This document shows positions 40,721-49,366 of a DNA stretch of 64,000 nucleotides, one piece after another (the first letter of the stretch is position 1; each line of letters starts with the position of its first letter). Location of the stretch: positions 2,448,001 to 2,512,000 of the forward strand of contig NZ_OY735139.1 of NCBI RefSeq assembly GCF_963457605.1. The letters are read 5' to 3'. The translations under genes and the position numbers were made by a program. Below the pieces are notes generated by a model. The model made no database searches. It saw only the letters and a list, made by a program, of their open reading frames with translations, and was not told the DNA's origin. Origin of the DNA: an uncultured Gellertiella sp. (GTDB lineage: Bacteria; Pseudomonadota; Alphaproteobacteria; Rhizobiales; Rhizobiaceae).

Positions 40721-41155
40721 ATGCGCATCCTTGGTCAATTCGCCTTTGGTTTCACCCTGGCGCTGAGCACGGTCCTGCCGGATTTCGCCGCCGCACTGCC
40801 GCGTTTCGAGCCTGCCCAGGGGACGGGCAACGGGCTGGTGCAAAAGACGGGCGGCATCGTCTGCGATCTCAGCGGTTGCCGCACCTATGAAACGCGCCGC
40901 CGGATCTATATCGATCCGCCTGACGATGACGATCAGGGTTTCTATGCCGACCCGCCGCCGGAATATATCTTCCATCCGCCGCGCCGCCGCCGCCCCATCT
41001 ATGTCGACCCGCCGGTCTATCGCAGGCCGCGGCCCGTCCTGTCGCGCCAGCATGTGGAATGGTGCCTCGACCGCTACCAGTCCTATAATCCGCGCACCAA
41101 TCTCTATCTCGCCCGGCGAAACGTCTTTCGGCAGTGCGTCTCGCCCTGGGACTGA
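40721..41155 (+). CDS. BA14K-family secreted/periplasmic protein
   Basis: 144 residues from ATG 40721 (AGGAG 7 bases before; ATG 40715 also in frame). Signal peptide about residues 1-28 (LGQFAFGFTLALSTVL ... AAALP). A Pro/Arg/Asp-rich linker follows (YIDPPDDDDQ, PPPEYIFHPPRRRRP), then the BA14K hallmark at the C-terminus: HVEWCLDRYQSYNPRTNLYL and FRQCVSPWD. Members are Rhizobiales envelope proteins (the Brucella one is an immunogen); exact role unknown. Confidence 0.82.
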   Translation: MRILGQFAFGFTLALSTVLPDFAAALPRFEPAQGTGNGLVQKTGGIVCDLSGCRTYETRRRIYIDPPDDDDQGFYADPPPEYIFHPPRRRRPIYVDPPVYRRPRPVLSRQHVEWCLDRYQSYNPRTNLYLARRNVFRQCVSPWD

Positions 41156-41197
41156 GCGAAGAAACCGGAGCGAAAGCGGGCAGGTGGGCATAGTTGG

Positions 41198-41536
41198 TCA
41201 GGGGCCGAGATCCTCGCCCCTGTCGGTGCCCTTGTCGGCATGGTTGTCGGCGCGGTCGGTGTGGCCGAGATCCCGCCCGGGGTCGATGACATCCCGGATA
41301 CGCTGCTTCAGCTCCTTCGGGCCGGGAAAGCCGCCATCGCGCTTGCGCTCCCAGATCAGCGCCCCATCGGCCCGGATTTCGAAATTGCCGCCGGTGCCGG
41401 GGATCAGGGTGACGCCCGCCAGATCCTGCCCGAAGGTGGCGAGCAGTTCCTGCGCCATCCATCCGGCCCGCAGCAGCCAGTTGCACTGGGTGCAGTAGAG
41501 AATGGTAATGTCGGGTTTCTTCATCTGGTGCTGCAT
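41198..41536 (-). CDS. SelT/SelW/SelH-like (Rdx family) thiol protein
   Basis: 112 residues from ATG 41536 (AGGAG 6 bases upstream). Thioredoxin-like fold with the redox motif CTQC in ITILYCTQCNWLLRAGWMAQ, followed by TLIPGTGGNFEIRADG and ERKRDGGFPGPKELKQRIRD. The bacterial form has Cys in place of selenocysteine. Thiol-disulfide function is presumed for the family. Confidence 0.85.
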   Translation of the reverse strand: MQHQMKKPDITILYCTQCNWLLRAGWMAQELLATFGQDLAGVTLIPGTGGNFEIRADGALIWERKRDGGFPGPKELKQRIRDVIDPGRDLGHTDRADNHADKGTDRGEDLGP

Positions 41537-41640
41537 TTCTCGCTCCTGAACAGGCTTTGTCGCCGCCGCACTTGAACTCCCCTTGAAGGCATGGTCATGT
41601 CCGGCGGGACCATTGCCTTATCCGGGAGATCAAACAGAGC

Positions 41641-42336
41641 ATGCGCGTTGCCGTCGTCGAGAATACCATCATTTCGCATCTGGGTCAGGTGGGCGTGGCG
41701 CTGGAAGAGGCGGGGGCGGAGATCGTGCTCTACCGGCCCTTCAGGGGCGAGGCCCTGCCCGATATCAACCGCTATGACGGGCTGGTGGTGCTGGGCGGCG
41801 AACAGAGCGCGCTGGATGATCATCTGCATCCCTACCTGCCGGAGCTTGCCGCGAAGATGAAGGCCGCCGCCGAAGCCGGCAAGGCGGTGCTTGGCATCTG
41901 CCTCGGCAGCCAGATCCTGGCCCGCGCCTATGGCGGCACCAATCTGCTCGGCAAGACGCAGGAATTCGGCTGGCACAAGATCCACCTGAGTGAAGAGGGA
42001 CGGCGCGATCCGGTTCTGTCAGCCGTCAGCGACGGGTTCCCGATCTTCCAGTGGCACAGCGACACCTTTACCCTGCCCGAGGCGGCGGTCAGGCTGGCGG
42101 AAAATCCGGCGGTCCGAAACCAGGCTTTTCGCGTCGGACGCGCGGGCTATGGCACGCAGTTTCATTTCGAGGCGAGCCGGGCGGTGATCAGCGGATGGAA
42201 CGAGACATTCGGCCACCTGATCGAGGCGATGGCACCGGGCTGGATCGGCACCTATCCGCAACAGGCGGAAACAGACGGAGCCCTTGCCGATGCGGCAGGC
42301 CTGGCGCTCGCCCGCGCCTGGGTCAGGCTGATCTGA
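41641..42336 (+). CDS. Class I glutamine amidotransferase domain protein
   Basis: 231 residues. GATase1 fold with nucleophile Cys in KAVLGICLGSQILARAYG, catalytic His in FQWHSDTFTLP, and N-terminal GLVVLGGEQSALDD. It resembles GMP-synthase-type GATase_2 proteins encoded alone. It would hydrolyse glutamine or gamma-glutamyl bonds; the acceptor is unknown. Starts MRVAVVENTIISHLGQVGVA. Confidence 0.87.
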   Translation: MRVAVVENTIISHLGQVGVALEEAGAEIVLYRPFRGEALPDINRYDGLVVLGGEQSALDDHLHPYLPELAAKMKAAAEAGKAVLGICLGSQILARAYGGTNLLGKTQEFGWHKIHLSEEGRRDPVLSAVSDGFPIFQWHSDTFTLPEAAVRLAENPAVRNQAFRVGRAGYGTQFHFEASRAVISGWNETFGHLIEAMAPGWIGTYPQQAETDGALADAAGLALARAWVRLI

Positions 42337-42444
42337 GCTGCGCCGCAAGCCGCCCGTCTCCCCCCTGCCGATTTGATTGATGTCAAGGCGCATCGGCGCG
42401 GACGGCGGCAGTGTGCAGCACAGTTGAATGCGGAAATTTTCCCG

Positions 42445-43023
42445 GTGAACCCTCTCACGTACAGTCTCGCCCTTGGCCTGCTGCTTGCCATGCCCGGCCC
42501 CACCAATACCATGCTGGCACTTGCCGGGGTGCGTCGCAGATTTGGCGGTGCGATACCCCGGCTGGGTGCGGTCGTTGCGGGCTATCTGACATCCGTCCTG
42601 CCGCTCAGCACGCTGGCCGCTCCCTGTCTGAAGGCGCATCCCCTTGCGGGATCGTTCGTGTCGCTGGGCACGGCGGGCTGGGTTCTCTGGCTGGCAGCAA
42701 GGCTATGGTCCGCGGGAAGCGGGCAGACAGGCGGGGCGGATGGCCAGACGGCCACCAGTCTCTATGTGACAACGGTCCTCAATCCGAAAGGGCTGGTGAT
42801 TGCGCTTGCCCTGATCCCGTCACTTCGCGACACCCCGCTCACGGTGGCACTTGCCCTGCTTTCCGGCGTGGTGCTTGCCGTCAGCGCGCTCTGGCTTGGC
42901 CTCGGGGCCACCGCTATCAGGAGGGCCGAGAACCGCCATCCGGTGCTGGTCGCGCGCACGGGAGCGGGCGTTCTCCTCGTCTTCGCGGCAAGCCTTGCAG
43001 GCCGCGCAGCCGGGCTGGTGTGA
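42445..43023 (+). CDS. LysE-family exporter
   Basis: 192 residues from GTG 42445; a longer version from ATG 42373 would add a polar, non-membrane N-terminus. Five or six membrane segments: LTYSLALGLLLAMPGPTNTM (the PGP signature of LysE/RhtB), TAGWVLWLAARLW, VTTVLNPKGLVIALALIPS and a C-terminal pair. Exports amino acids or related small molecules; substrate unknown. Convergent with lepA. Confidence 0.8.
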   Translation: MNPLTYSLALGLLLAMPGPTNTMLALAGVRRRFGGAIPRLGAVVAGYLTSVLPLSTLAAPCLKAHPLAGSFVSLGTAGWVLWLAARLWSAGSGQTGGADGQTATSLYVTTVLNPKGLVIALALIPSLRDTPLTVALALLSGVVLAVSALWLGLGATAIRRAENRHPVLVARTGAGVLLVFAASLAGRAAGLV

Positions 43024-43034
43024 GGCCGGCGCAC

Positions 43035-43061
43035 GAAAAAGGGGAGACCAGTGATCTCCCC
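43035..43061 (-). terminator. Terminator downstream of lepA
   Basis: GGGGAGA/TCTCCCC stem (43041-43047 and 43055-43061) with an A-run at 43036-43040, which reads as a T-run on the - strand after the lepA stop. It may serve the convergent LysE gene weakly. Confidence 0.75.
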
Positions 43062-43088
43062 TGTTCAAATCCTCAAATCCTGAAGGCC

Positions 43089-44915
43089 CTATTCGTCGCC
43101 CATCTTCAGCGCGGCGATGAAGGCTTCCTGCGGAATGTCGACCTTGCCGAACTGCCGCATGCGCTTCTTGCCGGCCTTCTGCTTGTCGAGCAGCTTGCGC
43201 TTGCGGCTGGCGTCGCCGCCATAGCACTTGGCGGTCACGTCCTTGCGCAGCGCCGAGATGGTCTCGCGGGCAATCACATTGCCGCCGATGGCCGCCTGGA
43301 TGGGGATCTTGAACATGTGCTTCGGGATCAGCTCCTTGAGCTTCTCGCACATGTCCCGGCCCCGCTTTTCCGCCGCCATCCGGTGCACCATCATCGACAG
43401 CGCATCGACCGGCTCGCCATTGACGAGGATGGACATCTTGACGAGGTTGCCCTCGCGGTGGCCGTCGAGATGGTAGTCGAAGGAGGCGTAACCCTTGGAG
43501 ATCGACTTCAGCCGGTCATAGAAATCGAACACGACTTCGTTCAGCGGCAGCTCATAGGTGAGCATGGCGCGCTTGCCGACATAGGTGAGCTCGGTCTGGA
43601 TGCCGCGCCGGTCCTGGCAAAGCTTCAGGATGCCGCCGAGATAGTCATCCGGCGTCAGGATGGTTGCCTTGATCCACGGCTCGTGGATTTCAGAGATCTT
43701 GACGACATCGGGCATGTCGGCGGGATTGTGCAGCTCGCGCTCCGAGCCATCGGTCATGTAAAGCTTGTAGACCACCGAAGGGGCGGTCGCGATCAGGTCG
43801 AGATCGAATTCACGCTCGAGCCGTTCCTGGATGATTTCGAGATGCAGAAGCCCGAGAAAGCCGCAGCGGAAACCGAAGCCGAGGGCGGCCGAGCTTTCCA
43901 TTTCAAACGAGAAGGAGGCATCGTTGAGACGCAGCTTGCCCATTGCGGCGCGCAGGTCCTCGAAATCGGCGGCGTCGACCGGGAACAGGCCGCAGAACAC
44001 CACCGGCTGGGCGGGCTTGAAGCCCGGCAGCGCATGGGCGGTCGGCTTCTTGTCCTCGGTGATGGTGTCGCCGACGCGGGTATCGGCCACTTCCTTGATA
44101 GAGCCGGTGAGAAAACCGATTTCGCCGGGGCCAAGGCTTTCGACCGCCAGCATCTTCGGGGTCAGCACGCCCACCCGTTCGACATGGTACTTGGCATCGG
44201 TGCCCATCATCCGGATGGTCTGGCCCTTGGTCAGTACCCCATCGATGACGCGCACCAGAACCATGACGCCGAGATAGGCATCGTACCAGCTGTCGACCAG
44301 CAGCGCTTTCAGCGGCCCTGTCGCACCGGCCTCGCTCCTCGGCGGCGGCAGCTGGTGGACGATGGCTTCGAGCACGTCGGGAATGCCGAGCCCGGTCTTG
44401 GCGGAAATCAGCACCGCCTGCGACGCATCGATGCCGATCACTTCCTCGATCTGTTCGCGGATGCGGTCGGGTTCGGCGGCCGGCAGGTCGATCTTGTTGA
44501 GGACCGTGACGATCTCGTGGTTGTTGTCGATTGCCTGATAGACATTGGCGAGCGTCTGGGCTTCGACGCCCTGGCTGGCATCGACCACCAGCAGCGAGCC
44601 CTCGCAGGCCGACAGCGAGCGCGAGACCTCATAGGCAAAGTCCACGTGGCCGGGCGTGTCGATCAGGTTCAGGATGTATTTTTCGCCATTGTTGGCCTGG
44701 TAGTGCAGGCGAACCGTCTGGGCCTTGATGGTGATGCCGCGCTCGCGCTCGATATCCATGCTGTCGAGGACCTGTTCCGACATCTCCCGCTCGGCAAGGC
44801 CGCCGCAGGTCTGGATCAGGCGATCAGCCAGCGTCGACTTGCCGTGGTCGATATGGGCCACGATCGAGAAGTTGCGGATATGGTCAAGGGGCGTGCGGGT
44901 CGAATTGGTGCTCAT
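43089..44915 (-). CDS. lepA: Elongation factor 4 (LepA)
   Basis: 608 residues. Ribosome-associated GTPase. GTP-binding motifs: [15 protein letters not shown] (G1), [11 protein letters not shown] (G3) and VLNKIDLP (G4). The LepA-specific C-terminal domain ends in [20 protein letters not shown] and [10 protein letters not shown], which is diagnostic. It remodels stalled ribosomes. Full length; start [20 protein letters not shown]. Confidence 0.97.
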   Translation of the reverse strand: MSTNSTRTPLDHIRNFSIVAHIDHGKSTLADRLIQTCGGLAEREMSEQVLDSMDIERERGITIKAQTVRLHYQANNGEKYILNLIDTPGHVDFAYEVSRSLSACEGSLLVVDASQGVEAQTLANVYQAIDNNHEIVTVLNKIDLPAAEPDRIREQIEEVIGIDASQAVLISAKTGLGIPDVLEAIVHQLPPPRSEAGATGPLKALLVDSWYDAYLGVMVLVRVIDGVLTKGQTIRMMGTDAKYHVERVGVLTPKMLAVESLGPGEIGFLTGSIKEVADTRVGDTITEDKKPTAHALPGFKPAQPVVFCGLFPVDAADFEDLRAAMGKLRLNDASFSFEMESSAALGFGFRCGFLGLLHLEIIQERLEREFDLDLIATAPSVVYKLYMTDGSERELHNPADMPDVVKISEIHEPWIKATILTPDDYLGGILKLCQDRRGIQTELTYVGKRAMLTYELPLNEVVFDFYDRLKSISKGYASFDYHLDGHREGNLVKMSILVNGEPVDALSMMVHRMAAEKRGRDMCEKLKELIPKHMFKIPIQAAIGGNVIARETISALRKDVTAKCYGGDASRKRKLLDKQKAGKKRMRQFGKVDIPQEAFIAALKMGDE

Positions 44916-45006
44916 GGCCCGGCATATAGCAGCGCTGTTTCCAAGCGCAAAGCTAAAAAGCGTTCAATTTTACCGGTTTTGCCGCTATTGTGGGCCCGGA
45001 CGGGGG

Positions 45007-46161
45007 TCAGTTGCGCATCCGCATCCGGGCGAGCACGAAGAGCGCATAAAGCACTACCATGATCAGGATCGCGTAGATGAAGGTCTTGGCCCCGAAGTCC
45101 GGCGTCAGCGCGGTGATCGCCAGCGGTGCCAGCGTCGCCCCGATGGACCAGGAGACCAGCATCGCGCTCGACAGCGGCACGAAATGTTCGGGTGCGGCGC
45201 GGTCATTGGCATGGGCATTGGCCAGCGAATAGACGGTTTCGATGGCCCCCGCCCAGAGTGCAAAGACCAGCATCAGCGGCCAGAGCTGGTGAAAGCCCAT
45301 CTGCAGCGCGGCGATCCCGGCCAGGAACACCAGGCCGCAGGTGAGGATCATCACCCAGCGCCGGTCCATCCGGTCAGACAGCATGCCCATCGGATATTGC
45401 ACGAAGATCAACCCGGTCTGCATGATGAACACCAGCAGCGCGACGTCCTTCTGCGCGACGTGGTTTGCGGTCGCATAGATCGGCGTGAAGCCCTGCACCG
45501 CCATCGAAACGCCGCCCGAGGTCAGGATGCCGACCAGGCCGACCGGCGAAATGCGCCAGGCAAGCGGCATGGCTTTCAGCAGCGACAGCGGGGCCGGCAG
45601 CGGCGGCAGGGGCAGGCGGGTGAGGCTGATCGGCAGGATCGCCAGGGTTGTCAGGAAGACGGTGACCAGCGGTGCGAGATTGCCGGTGGCGGGCAGTTCG
45701 CCGAAGATGAAGGAGCCCGCACCAAAGCACAGGACATAGGCCATGTAGAAGAAGGACAGCGCCCGTCCGCGCCAGGAATTGCGTGCGGCGTGGTTGATCC
45801 AGCTCTGGGCGATGACGAAATTGATGTTCGAGGCCATGCCGTAGAGGCCACGGGCAAGCACCCAGAGCAGGGGGTGAAAGCCGAGCGCAATCAGCAATGC
45901 CGCGGTGATGACCAGCGCCATCGACACCGGAAACAGCCGCGCATGGCCTACCCGGCGGATCAGGGGGCCGGCGACAAGGCAGCCCGCCAGCCCGCCAAAG
46001 GCAACCGCCGCCACGGCGGCACCGGCAAACCACGGGGCTGCATCATTGGTGCCCAGCACATAGGGCACATAGGTAAACAGCAGCCCGTTGCCCGCCGCGA
46101 CCAGTGCCATGGAGGACACGATGCTCAGAATGGATAAGGGAGACCGGGTCTCGTCCGACAT
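45007..46161 (-). CDS. MFS transporter
   Basis: 384 residues with about 12 predicted membrane segments (for example LVAAGNGLLFTYVPYVLG, VAFGGLAGCLVAGPLIRRVG). It contains the MFS loop pattern GMLSDRMDRRWVMILT between helices. Similar to small MFS permeases of the YcaD type. Transcribed away from the XRE-cupin regulator at 46287, so it is the probable regulated target. Substrate unknown. Confidence 0.85.
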   Translation of the reverse strand: MSDETRSPLSILSIVSSMALVAAGNGLLFTYVPYVLGTNDAAPWFAGAAVAAVAFGGLAGCLVAGPLIRRVGHARLFPVSMALVITAALLIALGFHPLLWVLARGLYGMASNINFVIAQSWINHAARNSWRGRALSFFYMAYVLCFGAGSFIFGELPATGNLAPLVTVFLTTLAILPISLTRLPLPPLPAPLSLLKAMPLAWRISPVGLVGILTSGGVSMAVQGFTPIYATANHVAQKDVALLVFIMQTGLIFVQYPMGMLSDRMDRRWVMILTCGLVFLAGIAALQMGFHQLWPLMLVFALWAGAIETVYSLANAHANDRAAPEHFVPLSSAMLVSWSIGATLAPLAITALTPDFGAKTFIYAILIMVVLYALFVLARMRMRN

Positions 46162-46286
46162 GTCGCATGTTCCTCCGGAAAACAGTCCTATCGTTGCTGA
46201 GGCTGGTCTGACAAGCCGGGCGGAAACTTATATTCAATGTCTTTCTTCCCGGGATGCTTGCCTTTGCGGCTGAAACAGGTGATTCT
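46162..46286. promoter_or_regulatory. Divergent promoter region of MFS transporter and XRE-cupin regulator
   Basis: 125-base gap between divergent starts. It is A+T-richer (CTTATATTCAATGTC) than flanking genes. No clean operator palindrome was seen, but the layout implies the regulator binds here. Confidence 0.45.
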
Positions 46287-46874
46287 ATGATGATGGAATC
46301 GCAAGATCATATAGTGGAAGAAGGCATTGGCTCTCGTTTGCGGCAGCTGCGGGCAGATCGGGGGATGACCCTTGAGGCGCTGCAGGCGGCTTCCGGCGTC
46401 AGCCGGGCGATGATCTCGCGGATCGAGCGCGGCGAGGCAAGCCCGACTGCAGCACTTCTCGCGCGGCTTTGCACGGCGCTCGGCCTGTCGCTGTCGCGCT
46501 TCTTTGCCGAAGAGGGGCCGGGCGAGCCGTTTCTCCGGCGCAAGGACCAGCATGTCTGGCAGGATCCCGAAACCGGCTATGTCAGGCGTGCGGTTTCGCC
46601 GGGAGGCGCGGCAGTGGATCTGGTCGATGTCAGCCTTCCGCCCGGCAAGCGGGTCAGTTTTCCGCCGCAGGCGGCCAGCCGCGACATCTTCCAGCATGTC
46701 TGGCTGCTGGAGGGCGAGCTGACCATGGATCTGGCCGGTGACATCCATCGGCTTGAGGCGGGCGATTGCCTCTATCACGATATCGGCAGGGGCCACAGTT
46801 TCATCAATGAAGGGACGGCCACCGCCCGCTACGCGGTGGTGCTTGAACACCGTTCCGCAAGACAGAAGGGATAG
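46287..46874 (+). CDS. XRE-family transcriptional regulator with cupin domain
   Basis: 195 residues from ATG 46287. N-terminal XRE helix-turn-helix (LRQLRADRGMTLEALQAASG, then ISRIERGEASPTAALLARLC). C-terminal cupin sensor (HVWLLEGELTMDLAGDIHRL, then AGDCLYHDIGRGHSFINEG). Such proteins respond to small molecules. It is divergent from the MFS gene and 3 bases before a GNAT gene, suggesting a detoxification or small-molecule modification module. Confidence 0.88.
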   Translation: MMMESQDHIVEEGIGSRLRQLRADRGMTLEALQAASGVSRAMISRIERGEASPTAALLARLCTALGLSLSRFFAEEGPGEPFLRRKDQHVWQDPETGYVRRAVSPGGAAVDLVDVSLPPGKRVSFPPQAASRDIFQHVWLLEGELTMDLAGDIHRLEAGDCLYHDIGRGHSFINEGTATARYAVVLEHRSARQKG

Positions 46875-46877
46875 GCG

Positions 46878-47438
46878 ATGGAGATCAGATTGCTGGACGC
46901 CGCCGCGGCGCGCGCGGCCCTGGCCGGGCTGGCGGAGGTGCTGGCCGATTGCGTCGAGGACGGCGCATCCGTCGGTTTCATGGCCCCCTTCACCGTCGCG
47001 GATGCCGCGCGTTATTACGAGGGCGTATGTGCTGCGGTCGGGCGCGGGGCAAGCCTGCTCCTGGTTGCCAGGGCAGAGGGCCGGATTGTCGGCACGGTGC
47101 AACTCGGCATCGAGCAGTTTCCAAACCAGCCGCATCGCGCCGACCTCAAGAAGCTGCTGGTGCACCGGTCGGCACGTGGAAAGGGTGTTGCATCGGCCCT
47201 TATGCATGCCGCAGAAGATGAAGCGGAACGGCGCGGCAAGCGCCTGCTGGTGCTCGATACCGCGACCGGCAGTCCGGCGGAAGGTCTCTACCAGCGGCTG
47301 GGCTGGACGCTGTCGGGCATCATTCCGGATTATGCGCTCTATCCGGATGGCCGCTTCTGCGCCACCTCGGTCTATTTCAGGCGCCTCGGTCCGCCGCTGG
47401 GTGATCGCTACGCGGCAGATCCCGCCTCCGCCGGATAA
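46878..47438 (+). CDS. GNAT-family N-acetyltransferase
   Basis: 186 residues. Acetyl-CoA binding region LKKLLVHRSARGKGVASALM (the R/Q-x-x-G-x-G/A loop) and C-terminal TGSPAEGLYQRLGWTLSGII are typical of GNAT enzymes. Starts 3 bases after the regulator stop and is co-transcribed with it. Substrate unknown; amino-group acetylation of an amino acid, amine or drug is likely. Confidence 0.85.
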   Translation: MEIRLLDAAAARAALAGLAEVLADCVEDGASVGFMAPFTVADAARYYEGVCAAVGRGASLLLVARAEGRIVGTVQLGIEQFPNQPHRADLKKLLVHRSARGKGVASALMHAAEDEAERRGKRLLVLDTATGSPAEGLYQRLGWTLSGIIPDYALYPDGRFCATSVYFRRLGPPLGDRYAADPASAG

Positions 47439-47525
47439 TGGTCCAATAAAAGTATAACTGCTATTCTCTGGAATTACTTTTGAGCTGAAGGTGCAAATGC
47501 TACCCATGGCAAAAACCATGGGGGA

Positions 47526-47903
47526 ATGACAATGACAAGATCGGTCTGGATCAAGCTGGCGACAGCATGGCTGGCTTTGATGACTCTCGTCCCGGCAGCC
47601 GATGCCGCAGGCCTGACCTTCAGCATGCGCAACGACCATCCCAATGCGGTGGAAGTCGAACTTTACAGCCAGAACCGCCGCCACGTCTGGCCGGGTGGTG
47701 GCGATGTCTATATTCTCGACGATGGCGAGACCAAGCAGATCGCCATTTCCTGCCAGCGTGGCGAGAAGATTTGTTATGGTGCCTGGGTGTCCGGCGACAG
47801 CACGACCTATTGGGGCACGGGTCCCAACAATGGCCACCATTGCAGCAATTGCTGCTTTACGTGCAATGGCACGGTAACGCGGGAAATCAACCTGACGGAA
47901 TGA
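47526..47903 (+). CDS. Secreted Cys-rich hypothetical protein
   Basis: 125 residues. Signal peptide about residues 1-27 (KLATAWLALMTLVPAADAAG). The mature part has a beta-rich pattern (LTFSMRNDHPNAVEVELYSQ, then GDVYILDDGETKQIAISCQR). It ends with clustered Cys (HHCSNCCFTCNG), about six Cys in all, suggesting disulfides in the periplasm. I recall similar small proteins as hypothetical only. Start at 47526 or 47532. Confidence 0.7.
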   Translation: MTMTRSVWIKLATAWLALMTLVPAADAAGLTFSMRNDHPNAVEVELYSQNRRHVWPGGGDVYILDDGETKQIAISCQRGEKICYGAWVSGDSTTYWGTGPNNGHHCSNCCFTCNGTVTREINLTE

Positions 47904-47916
47904 ACGGCTCGCCGCG

Positions 47917-47947
47917 TAATACCAAGAATCAATGATCTTTGGTATTA
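47917..47947. terminator. Hairpin between convergent genes
   Basis: TAATACCAA (47917-47925) and TTGGTATTA (47939-47947) are perfect inverted repeats with a 13-base loop. It lies between the secreted-protein gene and the convergent globin gene, overlapping the globin stop. Confidence 0.55.
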
Positions 47948-48415
47948 GCTGGCACTGTTCCGGGCGGGATCATCCAGTGCGGGATTGTAGAACAGCGCGA
48001 GGATCAGGCTCTTGGCGATCCGTTCGGCCGTGGCGAAGAACCAGGCCCGGCCTTCCGCAGTCGGCACGACATCCTCAAGCGTGGCATGAAACAGGATCAG
48101 CCATTGGGCAAACAACTGTTCCCGCATGCCGCCGACATCCATATGCGCCTGCACCGGCTTGCCGCCATAGGCCCCGCTCTTGAAGGCAAGCGCGCTCCAG
48201 AAGCGCTTCATCTTGGCGAGATGGTCCGCCCAGCGTCCGGCCAGTTGTGCCTCGAATACCGGGCCGAGACCGGCATGGCTGCGAACGCGATCGTAAAAGG
48301 TCTCGACCAGCGTGTCGATCACGGCGGGTGTGATGCCGATTGCCGTCATGTCCTGTTCTGCCCGGGCGCGGATGGTATCGAGATGGGCGGCTCGGCCGGT
48401 GAGTTCTGCGGTCAT
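47945..48415 (-). CDS. Group III truncated haemoglobin
   Basis: 156 residues from ATG 48415. Features of group III truncated globins: AVIDTLVETFYDRVRSHAGLGPVF near the N-terminus, MKRFWSALAFKSGAYGGKPV, HMDVGGMREQLFAQWLILF (the His region and the AxW motif). It binds haem and oxygen or nitric oxide. It overlaps the upstream gene by 4 bases, so it is probably translated with it. Confidence 0.88.
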   Translation of the reverse strand: MTAELTGRAAHLDTIRARAEQDMTAIGITPAVIDTLVETFYDRVRSHAGLGPVFEAQLAGRWADHLAKMKRFWSALAFKSGAYGGKPVQAHMDVGGMREQLFAQWLILFHATLEDVVPTAEGRAWFFATAERIAKSLILALFYNPALDDPARNSAS

Positions 48416-49236
48416 GGTAAATCCTGAGTGTGTTCCTCCACTTGTTCCCATTTCAGCCGCTTGTAGTCAAATCCATATTCGAGCGTCGGCTTGACCACCC
48501 GGAAATAGGGGGAAAGATCGAAGTCGCGCGGCGTGAACAGCGAATGATGGCGAATGTGCAGGATTTCCTCCTTCGAATAAGAGGACAGCGCCCGGGCATG
48601 GCCTGGGGTCGGGTTCATGTCGGGGAGAATGGGATAGCGTATCAATTCAAAGGCTTGGGCGATCAGGCTGGAGCAGATGGCACGGGTCGGATCACCCGAA
48701 CCGAAGGCCAGCATCCGCCTGCGCCAGCGCACGGGTACAGGCGGGGTCGGCAGGAAAAAGCGCAGCATGTCGAAGATGTTCTTCAGGTCATATTTCAGCC
48801 CAAGCCGCGACACCATGAAGCGGACAACCGTCTCGCGGTCATCGGGTGTCAGGCCGACCGGACGGCAGACGCGGGTGTTGTAGGTCGAATATTTGCCCAG
48901 CGAGGCCATGACGCAGCCCTCGCCGAGATTGACCTCGATCAGTTGCGGTCGTTCCAGCATCGGCATTTGCCGCTGCTCTTCGGTCAAAGGCAGGGACGGG
49001 CCGATGAACATTGCCGCATGCGACCAGGTCGACTGGGTCAGGTATTTGATGGCATTCGATATTTTTTCATTGCCCTCGATCAGCAGGATGTCACCGGGTT
49101 CAAGGATGCGCAACAGCGTGTTCGGGTCGGATGGCGTATAGGGCATGTAGCCCGACGTGGTGCGCCGCAGCCGCCCGGCAAGCAGGCGGCCAAACCGGTC
49201 GAGCAATGTATCTTTTGTCCGGACGAACTCGGTCAT
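48412..49236 (-). CDS. YiiX-like permuted papain-fold hydrolase
   Basis: 274 residues. LRILEPGDILLIEGNEKISN, then QSTWSHAAMFIGPSLPLT contain the conserved Asp and catalytic His; TRAICSSLIAQAFELI carries the catalytic Cys. This is the circularly permuted NlpC/P60 (YiiX, C92-type) arrangement. No signal peptide is evident, and the N-terminus is basic. Lipid-linked or peptide substrate unknown. Immediately upstream of, and coupled to, the globin. Confidence 0.8.
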   Translation of the reverse strand: MTEFVRTKDTLLDRFGRLLAGRLRRTTSGYMPYTPSDPNTLLRILEPGDILLIEGNEKISNAIKYLTQSTWSHAAMFIGPSLPLTEEQRQMPMLERPQLIEVNLGEGCVMASLGKYSTYNTRVCRPVGLTPDDRETVVRFMVSRLGLKYDLKNIFDMLRFFLPTPPVPVRWRRRMLAFGSGDPTRAICSSLIAQAFELIRYPILPDMNPTPGHARALSSYSKEEILHIRHHSLFTPRDFDLSPYFRVVKPTLEYGFDYKRLKWEQVEEHTQDLP

Positions 49237-49338
49237 GGCACCCCTTTCGCTTTTGCCCCGCCATGTCAGCAGAAATGCAAATCCCTGTCGAGTAAAGTTG
49301 CTTCACTCCGGCTTGACCGCAGTCGCTGCCCCGATTAG

Positions 49339-49355
49339 TTTAGAATAATTCTAAA
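49339..49355. promoter_or_regulatory. Iron control element (Irr-type box) upstream of mbfA
   Basis: TTTAGAA-TAA-TTCTAAA is a perfect 7+7 palindrome and matches the rhizobial iron-control element bound by Irr. It lies 12 bases before the ATG of the MbfA-like gene, covering the promoter. In other rhizobia, mbfA is repressed through such a site when iron is low. Confidence 0.88.
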
Positions 49356-49366
49356 AGGAGTTTCGC

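Noticed and set aside
41198..41536. Selenoprotein with in-frame UGA in the SelW-like gene
   Set aside because: The redox motif is encoded as Cys-x-x-Cys with normal codons and the frame ends at an ordinary stop.
42411..45062. 883-codon + strand open frame
   Set aside because: Runs antisense through lepA and out of frame through the LysE gene. Composition (long runs of His/Asp/Gly/Leu) is typical of a shadow frame.
46188..47840. 550-codon - strand open frame over the regulator, GNAT and secreted-protein genes
   Set aside because: Covers three genes with clear domains and signal peptide on the + strand; the - frame has no recognisable domain.
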